DNA of 64,000 nt from Pontibacter arcticus (GTDB taxonomy: Bacteria; Bacteroidota; Bacteroidia; Cytophagales; Hymenobacteraceae), in contig NZ_QMDV01000005.1 in NCBI RefSeq assembly GCF_003284895.1, positions 1 to 64,000 on the forward strand, read 5' to 3'. A program made the position numbers and the translations under genes. Every line of letters begins with the position of its first letter. Positions within the stretch are counted from its first letter, which is position 1. The notes beneath the pieces are model-generated. The model made no database searches, was not told the DNA's origin, and was given only the letters and a program-made list of their open reading frames with translations. Positions 1-8,679 of this stretch are shown one piece after another.

Positions 1-599
<599 letters not shown>

Positions 600-910
600 T
601 AAAAAAATTTTAAATGTGTCTGTCCGATCCCGGCCTTTTTCCTTTTCTCCGAAGAGAAACTAAGCAGGTGATCTTTTCAAATCAGCCTGCCCGGATTTAC
701 CTATTCTTTTTCTTTATTCTATCTTAAGCAATCACTCAAAGAACTTACCTAGAACCTGTTGTTCTAGCCTGTCATCTTTCGATGTTTTTCCGTTAGCACT
801 CTCTGTGCCGTGGAACAAAGGTCGGTAGTTATTTTCTAACTTCCAAACTTTAATTGATTTATTTTTAAACTTTCTTTTTTCGCTTCCGTAGCCCTGTCAG
901 CTACGTTTGC
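600..910 (-). other. 16S rRNA leader with hairpins and a boxA-like site
   Basis: Transcribed leader between the tandem promoters and the mature 16S. On the minus strand 736-745 reads AGTTCTTTGA, close to the boxA antitermination element of rRNA leaders. Next to it is a perfect 7-bp inverted repeat at 749-767 (CTAGAAC/GTTCTAG, 5-nt loop). A second 6-bp hairpin lies at 887-905 (CGTAGC/GCTACG). Processing and antitermination roles are inferred from position and family knowledge. No protein-coding signal is seen. Confidence 0.6.
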
Positions 911-916
911 GGAGTG

Positions 917-946
917 CAAAGGTACAAACTCTTTTCCCTTTTGCAA
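917..946 (-). promoter_or_regulatory. rRNA promoter P1 (closest to 16S)
   Basis: On the minus strand: TTG (946-944), exactly 19 nt, then TACCTTTG (924-917). This matches the Bacteroidota housekeeping consensus TTG-N19-TAnnTTTG. Transcription would start a few bases below 917 and run into the 16S leader. Confidence 0.85.
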
Positions 947-1031
947 TACCTTTTTAAAAAAGTTTTTTTTCTTTTTTCTCCCGGCCTGCCGCCTGAAGAA
1001 GTACTTGTTTCGCTCACTCTCAAGCGGGTTG

Positions 1032-1061
1032 CAAAGGTAAGCAGAAGTTTCAAACTTACAA
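1032..1061 (-). promoter_or_regulatory. rRNA promoter P2
   Basis: Minus strand: TTG (1061-1059), 19 nt, TACCTTTG (1039-1032). It has the same spacing and the same -7 octamer as P1, about 115 bp upstream of it. Confidence 0.85.
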
Positions 1062-1179
1062 GAACTAAAATTAAATTTCTGCTCTTTTTTCTAACCCTGT
1101 CAACCGGCCCGAAAACCAATCAGCAACTCTCGCTTAAAGCTTTTCTGCAGCTAAAACCCCTTCCTTATGAAGCGGAGTG

Positions 1180-1209
1180 CAAAGGTACAACCCTTTTTTA
1201 AAGTTGCAA
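1180..1209 (-). promoter_or_regulatory. rRNA promoter P3
   Basis: Minus strand: TTG (1209-1207), 19 nt, TACCTTTG (1187-1180). The bases just downstream of the -7 box (CACTCCGCTT) closely match those of P1 (CACTCCGCAA), suggesting local duplication of a promoter unit. Confidence 0.85.
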
Positions 1210-1283
1210 CACCTAACCCAAATTTTATTTTACAGCCTGTGTTAGCTTCTAGCCTACTCCCCAGCTCCTGCCGAACCGGGTTG

Positions 1284-1313
1284 CAAAAGTAAAAAAACTT
1301 GCTGAGTATGCAA
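1284..1313 (-). promoter_or_regulatory. rRNA promoter P4 (outermost)
   Basis: Minus strand: TTG (1313-1311), 19 nt, TACTTTTG (1291-1284). It is the fourth consensus-perfect site in less than 400 bp. The bases downstream (CAACCCG) match those of P2. From 1314 to 1530 I see nothing further that I can name. Confidence 0.8.
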
Positions 1314-1530
1314 GGAGCTTGTACAAGGTTTTTGGGTACTTTTCCCTATCTACCTGAATATGAAATGAAAAAGTTTTTCAGAATTTAATCAGCCCCTTTT
1401 CTTTCTCTTAATCGCTTTGCCACTCATCTACTTTTTAGATGCTTTTGATCAACATTAATTTCCGTTTAAGAAGTTCCAGCCATACTATATTTTCTTTTAC
1501 GTACTTTAATCAGTATTGTAATTAAAGCAA

Positions 1531-1560
1531 AACAGCCAGTAGTTTTACTTACTGGCTGTT
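1531..1560 (-). terminator. Intrinsic terminator downstream of DUF2480 gene
   Basis: Perfect 11-bp inverted repeat AACAGCCAGTA/TACTGGCTGTT with an 8-nt loop. The minus-strand side is followed by a T-rich stretch. It sits 9 bp past the stop of the DUF2480 gene and insulates the tsaB-DUF2480 unit from the rRNA promoters. Confidence 0.85.
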
Positions 1561-1568
1561 TTTGGAGA

Positions 1569-2078
1569 TTATACTTTGGGTCTTTTATATAAAGGTACGG
1601 TGCTGCAAGGTTCACCATACATCAGGCTGCTTACCACCGGAAGCAATTTCCGCATTATTTCCACATAGGCGTAAGTCGGTACTGGTATACTTCCGCATCC
1701 TTTAATTACTACTTTCCCGTCGCGGTATTCTTCCGGTTCTATTTTTGCAATTGCTTCCTGCATTAAAGCCTGCTCCAGTGCTTCCAGGTTTCCGAATACA
1801 TAAGCATTGGCGTATTGCTGGAGTTTGGTGGCAAGTAACATATATGCCCAGGTTGGTACGATCGCATCAGCAGAACATATGATGGCTACGTTCTTTCCGG
1901 CATACTGCGACCAATCGTTCTCCTTTATAAATGCCCTGAAATCTTTTTCGCGAAGCATCAGGCCATGAAACAGGTTATCCTTTATATCATATACCACACG
2001 TTCGCCGGGATGAAGCAATTCTTCCAGGTTAAGTGTTACGAGTGTGCTTTGTGCTACTTTATTTATTAACTCATCCAT
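1569..2078 (-). CDS. DUF2480 family protein
   Basis: 169-residue soluble protein with no signal peptide or membrane segment. I recognise it as the DUF2480 family, which is found in Bacteroidota and has no assigned biochemical role. Visible features are an N-terminal LVTLNLEELL, a central FRAFIKENDW followed by a hydrophobic AIICSADAIVPTWAYMLLA stretch, and a C-terminal CGSIPVPTYAYVEI segment. It lies 12 bp downstream of tsaB on the same strand and ends at a strong terminator, so the two are almost certainly co-transcribed. Linkage to a tRNA-modification gene is the only functional hint. Family assignment is from memory of the sequence pattern. Confidence 0.8.
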   Translation of the reverse strand: MDELINKVAQSTLVTLNLEELLHPGERVVYDIKDNLFHGLMLREKDFRAFIKENDWSQYAGKNVAIICSADAIVPTWAYMLLATKLQQYANAYVFGNLEALEQALMQEAIAKIEPEEYRDGKVVIKGCGSIPVPTYAYVEIMRKLLPVVSSLMYGEPCSTVPLYKRPKV

Positions 2079-2090
2079 TGCTTTATACTT

Positions 2091-2786
2091 TTAGTTTGCG
2101 CTTTTACCTGCACTTGTTATATAAACATCCTTTAAATAGAAGGGTTCATAATACGCTACATCTTCAAAAGCTTTTTGTTCATACTTTGCCAATGCCAGTT
2201 TTCCAATTGTTATAGACGATGGCTGTACATCCTGAATAAACAAGGCATTCGTATTTTCCGGGAGCAACTCTTTATACTTAGGTGCTCCGCTTCCGAAGAA
2301 AATGACCTTATACGCTGCCAGCTTCTCTTTAAAAGTATCCTCCGCAAGTATGAGTGGTGCTATGGGCTCTACTTCGTCCAGCTGATTTGTGAGCAGGCAA
2401 GTATAAACTTCCAGGCGGCGGGCATCCAGCATAGGGCAAAATAAGAACTGCTCCGGATTTGGCGTTACGTTTATAACCTGCGCAGCCAGGGCATGTAAGG
2501 TTGAAACTTCCAGAAGCGGAATTTCCAACGAATAACACAGGCCTTTTGCTGTAGAACTTCCGATCCGAAGACCTGTATAAGAACCCGGCCCTCCCGAAAC
2601 AGCAATTGCGCTCAGGTCCATCAGTTTCATGCCGCAGTTTTCGAGCAATTGTTCTATCATCACGGTTATATGAGACGAATGCGATTTCTCTATCCTTAGC
2701 TCAGAAGCACCCAGTAAGTGTTCTCCTTTATATAAGGCGATAGAGCATACCGATGATGAGGTTTCGAGTGCGAGCAGTAAAGGCAT
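2091..2786 (-). CDS. tsaB: tRNA threonylcarbamoyladenosine biosynthesis protein TsaB
   Basis: 231 residues with the ASKHA-fold N-terminus of TsaB (LLALETSSSVCSIALY) and the hallmark SGGPGSYTGLRIG near residue 65. TsaB is the inactive TsaD paralogue that bridges TsaD and TsaE in making t6A37 of ANN-decoding tRNAs in the cytoplasm. As expected for TsaB, no metal-binding HxxxH motif of TsaD is seen. Length is normal for the family. A consensus promoter lies about 35 bp upstream, and the DUF2480 gene follows after 12 bp. Confidence 0.95.
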   Translation of the reverse strand: MPLLLALETSSSVCSIALYKGEHLLGASELRIEKSHSSHITVMIEQLLENCGMKLMDLSAIAVSGGPGSYTGLRIGSSTAKGLCYSLEIPLLEVSTLHALAAQVINVTPNPEQFLFCPMLDARRLEVYTCLLTNQLDEVEPIAPLILAEDTFKEKLAAYKVIFFGSGAPKYKELLPENTNALFIQDVQPSSITIGKLALAKYEQKAFEDVAYYEPFYLKDVYITSAGKSAN

Positions 2787-2819
2787 TTTTCAGATCATTT
2801 GTAGTAAGTGTTCGTGCTA

Positions 2820-2850
2820 CAAAAGTACGGCAAGCCGGTAAAGGGAACAA
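2820..2850 (-). promoter_or_regulatory. Promoter of tsaB-DUF2480
   Basis: Minus strand: TTG (2850-2848), 20 nt, TACTTTTG (2827-2820), about 33 bp before the tsaB ATG. It fits the Bacteroidota sigma-A consensus. Confidence 0.7.
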
Positions 2851-2878
2851 GTATGATTCCATACTTCCAAGAAACAAC

Positions 2879-2908
2879 AAAGGCGGTGCCATTTCCAGCG
2901 CCGCCTTT
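2879..2908 (-). terminator. Terminator of the rpmH-rnpA-S41 operon
   Basis: Inverted repeat AAAGGCGG/CCGCCTTT with a 14-nt loop, followed on the minus strand by a T-rich run. It is 20 bp past the S41 peptidase stop. Confidence 0.85.
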
Positions 2909-2927
2909 ATACTATATTATATAGAGC

Positions 2928-4577
2928 TTATTTCAGTTTTAAGTATGAATTATACTTCTGTGTATCTTTTAAGACCTGCTTGGCAACCAATATATCCGGG
3001 TCATCATCAAAAGTAGATTCGATGTAGCCCTTCTGCAGAAAATAACGCGATGCAATCTCAGCTTCCAGCACTTCCTTGATCTCAGGTTTAAAGCGGGTCA
3101 GGTCGTTGGCTTTGTTATGCGATACTTTCTTTTTGATAGCCGCAATCTCTGATTGAATATCTTCGTAGTGCTTTCCATCTTTTGCTTTTTCTGCCAGGTC
3201 TTTCAACTCATTCTCGATGCCGGTGGTATAATTCAGGTCTTTATCAGCGAGGTAAGCTGTAAACTTCTGGTAATCGGCATCCGATAACTTAAAGCTTTTA
3301 GCAGATGAGATGGTAGGGTGCTCTACTTTATACTTGTTTGCATAATCAAAGAAGTATCCTTTCTCAGCAATGGTTCTGGAGATTTCAGAATATTCGGGTT
3401 GCTTCACTTCTACATCCGGGCTAACGCCGCCGCCATCATACACCACGCGGCCACCTGCCGTTTTAAAAGCTACCCGCAACGAATCTGCAATTTTGCCAGC
3501 ACTACCATCCTGGTTGCGGTGCGCATAATCGATGGCCTGAATGCAACGCCCACTTGGGATATAATATTTAGCGGTGGTAACTTTTAACTGTGAGTTATAA
3601 GACAACGGACGGGTGGCCTGCACCAATCCTTTTCCGAACGTACGCTCGCCTACCAATACCGCCCGGTCATAATCCTGCATGACGCCGGCTACAATTTCGG
3701 CGGCCGAGGCACTGCGCGAACTGGTAAGTATAACTAACGGAATGATTTTATCAAGTGGCTCATCGAGGGCTTTATACGTTTTGTTCCACTCTTTTACTTT
3801 GCCCTTGGTGCTTACAATATCTTTGCCCCTGTCTACAAAAAGATTTGAGATGTTTACCGCTTCGTGCAGCAAGCCACCCGGGTTATCGCGTAAATCGAAA
3901 ATGATCTTGGTTGCGCCCTGCTCTTTCAGTTTTTGTACAGCTACTTTTACTTCTTTAGAAGCATCCACCGTAAAACCCGACAACTGGAAATAACCGATCT
4001 CTTTATCAAGCATCCCAAAGTATGGCACGTTATCTACCATAATATTCGCGCGGGTCACTTCAACAGCCTTGGATTTGGTTTGGCCGTATGGTTTTACTTC
4101 GAGCTTGATCTTGGTATTTGCCTGGCCTTTCAGAATCTTGCTTACTTCTTCCGATGATTTACCAGTAACCGTTACACCGTCTACTTTCAGGATCTCATCG
4201 CCGATGTTGAGGCCTGCTTTGTGCGCTGGAGAGTTTTCGTAAGGCATCTGCACAATGATCTTTCCATTGCGGTTGCCGATAAAAGCGCCCACGCCACCGT
4301 ATTGCCCGGTCGTCATGGTACGGAAATCTTCTATATCGTCTTCCGGAATATAATTGGTATACGGATCAAGGGATTTGAGCATGGCATCAATGCCGGTACG
4401 CACCAGTTGGGCTGGCGGTATATCATCCACGTAGTAGGTGTTTACTTCTTTAAAAAGTGTGGCAAACACATCCAGGTTTTTGGCAATTTCGAAGTAGCGG
4501 TCTGATTCTGACCTAAAGGAAACCAGCCCCAGTGCCAGACAGCCTGCCGCCAGTACGGCTATAGACTTTTTATACAT
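2928..4577 (-). CDS. S41 family C-terminal processing peptidase
   Basis: 549 residues. An N-terminal hydrophobic segment (residues 6-21) acts as signal or anchor, so the protein acts in the periplasm. It is followed by the S41 N-terminal region, a PDZ domain (about 92-175, with YGGVGAFIG and AGLNIGDEILKVDG) and the protease core. The catalytic serine is in SRSASAAEIVAG and the catalytic lysine in ERTFGKGLVQ, the Ser-Lys dyad of CtpA/Prc peptidases. These enzymes trim C-termini of exported proteins. It follows rnpA by 31 bp and is the last gene of the unit. The C-terminal ~150 residues are helical and charged, as in other Bacteroidota members. Confidence 0.93.
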   Translation of the reverse strand: MYKKSIAVLAAGCLALGLVSFRSESDRYFEIAKNLDVFATLFKEVNTYYVDDIPPAQLVRTGIDAMLKSLDPYTNYIPEDDIEDFRTMTTGQYGGVGAFIGNRNGKIIVQMPYENSPAHKAGLNIGDEILKVDGVTVTGKSSEEVSKILKGQANTKIKLEVKPYGQTKSKAVEVTRANIMVDNVPYFGMLDKEIGYFQLSGFTVDASKEVKVAVQKLKEQGATKIIFDLRDNPGGLLHEAVNISNLFVDRGKDIVSTKGKVKEWNKTYKALDEPLDKIIPLVILTSSRSASAAEIVAGVMQDYDRAVLVGERTFGKGLVQATRPLSYNSQLKVTTAKYYIPSGRCIQAIDYAHRNQDGSAGKIADSLRVAFKTAGGRVVYDGGGVSPDVEVKQPEYSEISRTIAEKGYFFDYANKYKVEHPTISSAKSFKLSDADYQKFTAYLADKDLNYTTGIENELKDLAEKAKDGKHYEDIQSEIAAIKKKVSHNKANDLTRFKPEIKEVLEAEIASRYFLQKGYIESTFDDDPDILVAKQVLKDTQKYNSYLKLK

Positions 4578-4608
4578 AAAATTCAGGTTAAAGGAGGCCG
4601 ATGTAAGA

Positions 4609-5019
4609 CTACTTTATCAAACAACGCTCCAACCCTGAAATTAGTTTTTTCTGGATAGAATGAAAGGATTTTTTTTCTTTGCCAATGTAAAGGATACCCA
4701 ACAACGCAGGAGCCTGCCCCGGGTGCTGTGCAAAGAAATGCTTGTTTAAGCGATAGGCCTCGCGCATCTGCCTTTTCAGGCGGTTACGGTCGGTGGCGCG
4801 TTTAAAGTAACGCTTGGAAACAGAGATAAGTACCTGGGTATGGCCAGGAGGCACATCTTCCGATGCGAAAAAGATAAACCTTAGCGGATATACATTAAAA
4901 GAAGAACCCTTGGTAAACAGCAGCGAAATGAATCGTTTACTGCACAAGCGTTCTTCTTTCGGGAATGTATGTAGAGGCTGCTCTGCGTTTGCGTCGTTTA
5001 CTAACTCCACATGCTGCAT
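4609..5019 (-). CDS. rnpA: Ribonuclease P protein component
   Basis: Basic protein of about 136 residues. It carries the RnpA signature RATDRNRLKRQMREAYR around residues 75-92, the RNR motif that binds the P RNA. It helps the catalytic RNA remove 5' leaders from pre-tRNA. An in-frame TTG three codons upstream (5028) would give 139 residues. I chose the ATG at 5019, but neither start has a clear ribosome-binding site and homology begins only at TFPKEERLCSKRF. The gene lies 41 bp downstream of rpmH, the arrangement conserved in nearly all bacteria. Confidence 0.93.
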   Translation of the reverse strand: MQHVELVNDANAEQPLHTFPKEERLCSKRFISLLFTKGSSFNVYPLRFIFFASEDVPPGHTQVLISVSKRYFKRATDRNRLKRQMREAYRLNKHFFAQHPGQAPALLGILYIGKEKKSFHSIQKKLISGLERCLIK

Positions 5020-5060
5020 GGGCGGCAACGGCTAAAGCAAAGCATAAATCCGGTTAGGGA

Positions 5061-5219
5061 TTACGCCTTATGTCTTCTTTCGTCAGAAACTGTCAGTTTC
5101 TTTCTGCCTTTGGCTCTTCTGCTAGCCAATACTCTTCTACCGTTAGCGGTTTCCATTCTAGATCTGAAACCGTGTTTGTTTCTTCTTTTTCTCTGAGAAG
5201 GCTGGAATGTTCTTTTCAT
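5061..5219 (-). CDS. rpmH: 50S ribosomal protein L34 (bL34)
   Basis: A 52-codon gene on the minus strand. The product starts [20 protein letters not shown] and contains [19 protein letters not shown], an unmistakable L34. It is a structural protein of the large ribosomal subunit near the exit tunnel. It is first in an operon with rnpA and the S41 peptidase. A consensus promoter is 29 bp upstream of the start codon. Confidence 0.98.
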   Translation of the reverse strand: MKRTFQPSQRKRRNKHGFRSRMETANGRRVLASRRAKGRKKLTVSDERRHKA

Positions 5220-5247
5220 CGTATGCCAATGGTTTTATTATGGCCTG

Positions 5248-5277
5248 CAAAATTAGCAACCTTTTGTAAAATAACAA
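5248..5277 (-). promoter_or_regulatory. Promoter of rpmH-rnpA operon
   Basis: Minus strand: TTG (5277-5275), exactly 19 nt, TAATTTTG (5255-5248), matching TTG-N19-TAnnTTTG. The L34 start codon is at 5219. Confidence 0.85.
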
Positions 5278-5435
5278 AGGCTGGTCTATATATTTTGTAA
5301 AAAGATGCGCCATATCTGCCCCTACGCAACGCAGACAGCTAAAATAACAATGGATTACTTTTGATTGCTTACTTTAGACGTACTATTTCTCAGGCAACTA
5401 CCTTTATACTTTCGCTCGAATTTATACTTTGCAAT

Positions 5436-7151
5436 ATGATTACTTACCACCTCTCGTACGATAACCCGCTCACACATGTGCTGCACATCACCATCACGAT
5501 ACCACAAAATAAACAGCAGCAAGTATACTTACAGCTACCCGCCTGGCGCCCGGGTCGCTATGAACTCCAGCAGTTTGTGCAGAAGCTATACACTGTAACA
5601 GCAACCGGCGATAAGCAAAGTATAACCGTCTCAAAAATAACCAAAGACAAATGGGTGCTGCAAACTAATGGCGCGGAAACAATCGAAGTGAAGTATAGCT
5701 TTTATGCACACCAGATGGATGGCGGCGGCTCGTGGCTGGATGAAGAGCAACTTTACCTAAACCCAATTAATTGCCTGATGGCCGTAGAAGGTCGTGAGCA
5801 GGAAGCTTGCCGGTTACAATTAAGTATACCTGAAAACTGGCAGATTGCCTGTGGCCTCCCTGAGGAGCAAAGCCATACTTTAGTAGCTGCAAATTACGAT
5901 GAGTTGGTTGACAGCCCCTCCATTGCCAGCGGATCATTAGAGAAAAGAACCTTCGAAGTAAATGGTATTCTGTTCCATATCTGGCTGCAGGGCAATTGCC
6001 AACCTGACTGGGGAAAAATTATTCCTGATTTTGAAGCGTTTACAAAAGAACAGCTGGCCGTTTTCAAAGATTTTCCGGTTACGGATTACCATTACCTGAT
6101 CCAGATCCTGCCTTATCGATTTTACCATGGCGTAGAGCACGCTAACTCAACCGTTATCACGCTTGGCCCCTCCGAACTGCTCATGGCGCCCAGCCTGTAC
6201 AAAGAGCTGTTAGGTGTAAGTTCGCATGAGCTTTTCCATACCTGGAACATCAAAAAAATCCGGCCAAAGGAAATGCTGCCTTACAATTACGCATCAGAAA
6301 ATTACTTTCGGACAGGTTATATAGCCGAGGGCATCACGACTTATTACGGCGATTATATGCTGGCCCGGGCTGGTGTATTTACTGCAGCACAATACTTCGA
6401 AGAACTGAACACCACGCTGCAGCGCTACTTTGCTGATAACGGGCACCAGAATTTATCTGTCGCTGATTCTTCTTTTGACCTGTGGCTGGATGGTTACAAA
6501 CCCGGCATTCCGGACCGGAAAGTATCCATCTATATAAAAGGTGCGTTAACGGCCTTGCTCCTCGATCTGCAACTACGCCAAATCACAGCCAACACCGCTA
6601 GCTTGGATACTGTAATGCAGGCGCTTTGGGAAGAATTTGGTAAAAAGGAAATTGGTTATACCGCTGAGGCTTATGAAAACTTGGTAGAAAACATCGCCGG
6701 GAAATCCTTCCGATCATACTTTGACAATTACATAAACGACACCACGCCTCTAGAACCTGCCCTTGCCGAAGCCTTACGTTTTGTGGGGTGTACTTTAAAA
6801 ATAACAGAAAACCCGTTAGTACACGAAAGCAAGTATGGCTTTAAGATCACCTCAGATCAAAGTATAAAAGTAGCAGCTATTGCGCCTGGTTCTCCTGCAA
6901 GTATGGCGTTAAGTATAGATGATGAGCTGATCGCTCTGAACGGGCGCAAACTGGAAAACAACCTGCAACAGCTGCTTTCACTACCATCAGAGAAAACGGA
7001 GCTAACTGTTTTCAGGAACAAAACGTTGCGCACCGTTATACTTCAGGCAGATGGTAAAAATTACTACGGCAAGTATACTATCGAGAAAAACCCAGACGCA
7101 TCTGAAACTGAAAAACAAAACTTTAAACTGTGGCTGAAGCAGGATTTTTAA
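5436..7151 (+). CDS. M61 family metallopeptidase with C-terminal PDZ domain
   Basis: 571 residues from the chosen ATG (MITYHLSYDNPLTHVLHI). An in-frame start exists 25 codons upstream, but the family begins at this motif and the extra segment is not conserved-looking. The zinc site HELFH is near residue 264 with the usual following WNIKKIRP, and a downstream EG.TTYYGD supplies the third ligand region. The C-terminal part (about 460-560, ITSDQSIKVAAIAPGSPA) is a PDZ domain. M61 members are glycyl/acidic-preferring aminopeptidases. No signal peptide is seen, so location is uncertain. It ends 21 bp before a 17-bp perfect terminator stem. Confidence 0.92.
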   Translation: MITYHLSYDNPLTHVLHITITIPQNKQQQVYLQLPAWRPGRYELQQFVQKLYTVTATGDKQSITVSKITKDKWVLQTNGAETIEVKYSFYAHQMDGGGSWLDEEQLYLNPINCLMAVEGREQEACRLQLSIPENWQIACGLPEEQSHTLVAANYDELVDSPSIASGSLEKRTFEVNGILFHIWLQGNCQPDWGKIIPDFEAFTKEQLAVFKDFPVTDYHYLIQILPYRFYHGVEHANSTVITLGPSELLMAPSLYKELLGVSSHELFHTWNIKKIRPKEMLPYNYASENYFRTGYIAEGITTYYGDYMLARAGVFTAAQYFEELNTTLQRYFADNGHQNLSVADSSFDLWLDGYKPGIPDRKVSIYIKGALTALLLDLQLRQITANTASLDTVMQALWEEFGKKEIGYTAEAYENLVENIAGKSFRSYFDNYINDTTPLEPALAEALRFVGCTLKITENPLVHESKYGFKITSDQSIKVAAIAPGSPASMALSIDDELIALNGRKLENNLQQLLSLPSEKTELTVFRNKTLRTVILQADGKNYYGKYTIEKNPDASETEKQNFKLWLKQDF

Positions 7152-7172
7152 GTCCGCTAATCAGGAAAGTAT

Positions 7173-7222
7173 AAAATCAGAAAAGGAGACAAACCCATGG
7201 GCGTATCTCCTTTTCTGATTTT
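7173..7222. terminator. Bidirectional terminator between convergent genes
   Basis: Perfect 17-bp stem, AAAATCAGAAAAGGAGA with TCTCCTTTTCTGATTTT, and a 16-nt loop. A-tracts and T-tracts on both sides let it work for the M61 gene and for the small minus-strand gene that ends at 7253. Confidence 0.9.
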
Positions 7223-7252
7223 TCATAGTTGTTATTTTGCGTGTGCTGTTTG

Positions 7253-7468
7253 TTATTTGTCGTTCGGCGTGTTGTTACCACCCTGCGCCAGGTTACGGTT
7301 CGGGTTCTGTACTTTTGATTTATCAGCCTGTAAAGACCTTTCTGCAGGATCAACTGCTACCTGATCTGTATAGCCTTCCTGCTGGCGTTTGTTTTCTACT
7401 TTAGAAGTAGCATTCGCCTCAGATTGCTTTTGTAAGCGTTCTTTATTGTTATCCTCGTTGGTTTCCAT
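7253..7468 (-). CDS. Small hydrophilic protein, unknown
   Basis: 71 residues, almost entirely polar and charged (rich in N, Q, K, E, D) with no hydrophobic core, so probably disordered. It starts METNEDNNKERLQKQSEANA and ends QGGNNTPNDK. It has no signal peptide and no recognisable domain. Support for coding is the uninterrupted frame in a gene-sized gap, the start ATG, and a strong terminator just after the stop. Disordered stress or desiccation-type proteins look like this, but I do not assign a function. Confidence 0.6.
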   Translation of the reverse strand: METNEDNNKERLQKQSEANATSKVENKRQQEGYTDQVAVDPAERSLQADKSKVQNPNRNLAQGGNNTPNDK

Positions 7469-7633
7469 AGCTAGTATCGTTGTTAAAGTATAGCTAGTTT
7501 TACATCCATACGCCTCATTTTGTTGCAGAAACCTTTTTCCGGCAAATTTATACCTGCGCCAAATAGCCTCGTTTATACCTTAAAACGCAGCGCTGCCACT
7601 TTGCTCCACGTGGAAATAAACTTTATCTAAAAC

Positions 7634-7670
7634 AGGAAAGGGAAGCCGAAGCCTCCCTTTCCTTATGTTT
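7634..7670 (-). terminator. Terminator of the PfkB kinase gene
   Basis: 10-bp perfect stem AGGAAAGGGA/TCCCTTTCCT with a 10-nt GC-rich loop, 17 bp past the kinase stop on the minus strand. Confidence 0.75.
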
Positions 7671-7686
7671 ATACTTATAATTATAC

Positions 7687-8607
7687 TTATACTTCAGCCT
7701 CAAAAGCTACCAGTTCCACAAACTTCTGAACGCGTGCACTGATCTCGTCCTGAGAAAGTGTTTTAAGGCGTTCCGTACCGAATTGCTCTACGCAGAAAGA
7801 AGCCATCGCCGAACCGTGTATCACAGCACGTTTCATGTTCTCGAAGCTGGTATCGCCGGTACTGGCAATATAGCCGATAAAGCCACCGGCAAATGTATCG
7901 CCTGCTCCGGTTGGGTCAAATACTTCTTCCAGTGGCAAAGCTGGTGCAAAAAACACGTTGTTTTCATTAAATAATAACGCGCCGTGCTCTCCTTTTTTGA
8001 TGATCAGGAATTTTGGTCCCATCGCCATGATAACTTTAGCCGCTTTTACCAACGAGTATTCTCCGCTTAGCTGGCGCGCTTCTTCATCGTTGATCGAAAG
8101 TACATCTACCATCGCCATTGTTTCTTTCAGCTCCGCCAAAGCGATATCCATCCAGAAGTTCATGGTGTCCATCACGATCAGTTTCGGACGCGTAGTCAGG
8201 CGCTCGATTACAGTTTTCTGTACCTGCGGTGCCAGGTTGCCCAGCATCAAAAACTCACAACCCTGGTAAGCAGCCGGAATGATCGGATCGAAATCGCCCA
8301 GTACATTTAGTTCGGTCACCAGTGTTTCGCGGCTGTTCATGTCGTTAAAGTAACGGCCCGACCAGAAGAACGATTTCTCGTCCTGCTTTACCTGTACGCC
8401 TTCGGTGCTGATGTTGCGTGTATGCATCAGGCTGATGTGGTCCTGGTCAAAATCGCCACCCACTACTGATACCACATTCACCGGTTTCACGAAGTATGAA
8501 GCCGAAAGCGAGATGTAAGTTGCTGCGCCACCTACTATTTTATCTGTTTTTCCGAAGGGAGTTTCCAGCGCATCAAACGCCATCGAACCGACTACTGTTA
8601 AGCTCAT
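7687..8607 (-). CDS. PfkB family carbohydrate/nucleoside kinase
   Basis: 306 residues with the ribokinase fold. The N-terminal substrate motif is VGGAATYISLSASYF (near 25-40). The C-terminal PfkB signature DPTGAGDTFAGGF (near 241-253) contains the catalytic Asp and the anion hole. Substrate cannot be told from sequence: ribose, fructose, adenosine or another sugar are all possible. Cytoplasmic. It is monocistronic by appearance, with a terminator behind it and a divergent-repeat-containing spacer in front. Length fits the family. Confidence 0.9.
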   Translation of the reverse strand: MSLTVVGSMAFDALETPFGKTDKIVGGAATYISLSASYFVKPVNVVSVVGGDFDQDHISLMHTRNISTEGVQVKQDEKSFFWSGRYFNDMNSRETLVTELNVLGDFDPIIPAAYQGCEFLMLGNLAPQVQKTVIERLTTRPKLIVMDTMNFWMDIALAELKETMAMVDVLSINDEEARQLSGEYSLVKAAKVIMAMGPKFLIIKKGEHGALLFNENNVFFAPALPLEEVFDPTGAGDTFAGGFIGYIASTGDTSFENMKRAVIHGSAMASFCVEQFGTERLKTLSQDEISARVQKFVELVAFEAEV

Positions 8608-8618
8608 ATTTTTTTGTA

Positions 8619-8647
8619 TTACGAATTACGCGTTAAGAATTACGAAT
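8619..8647. repeat. Short AATTACG-type tandem repeat
   Basis: ATTACGAATTACG, then CGTTAAG, then AATTACGAAT: three ATTACG units in 29 bp between the lipoprotein and kinase genes. No gene is affected. Confidence 0.5.
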
Positions 8648-8679
8648 GGTTTATAATTTAGCTGAAGTTTTGTAAAACC

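Noticed and set aside
901-1201. Overlapping ORFs of 72-95 codons in the rRNA promoter region
   Set aside because: They cover promoter repeats and low-complexity T-rich DNA; the translations are low-complexity and the region is explained by the tandem promoters.
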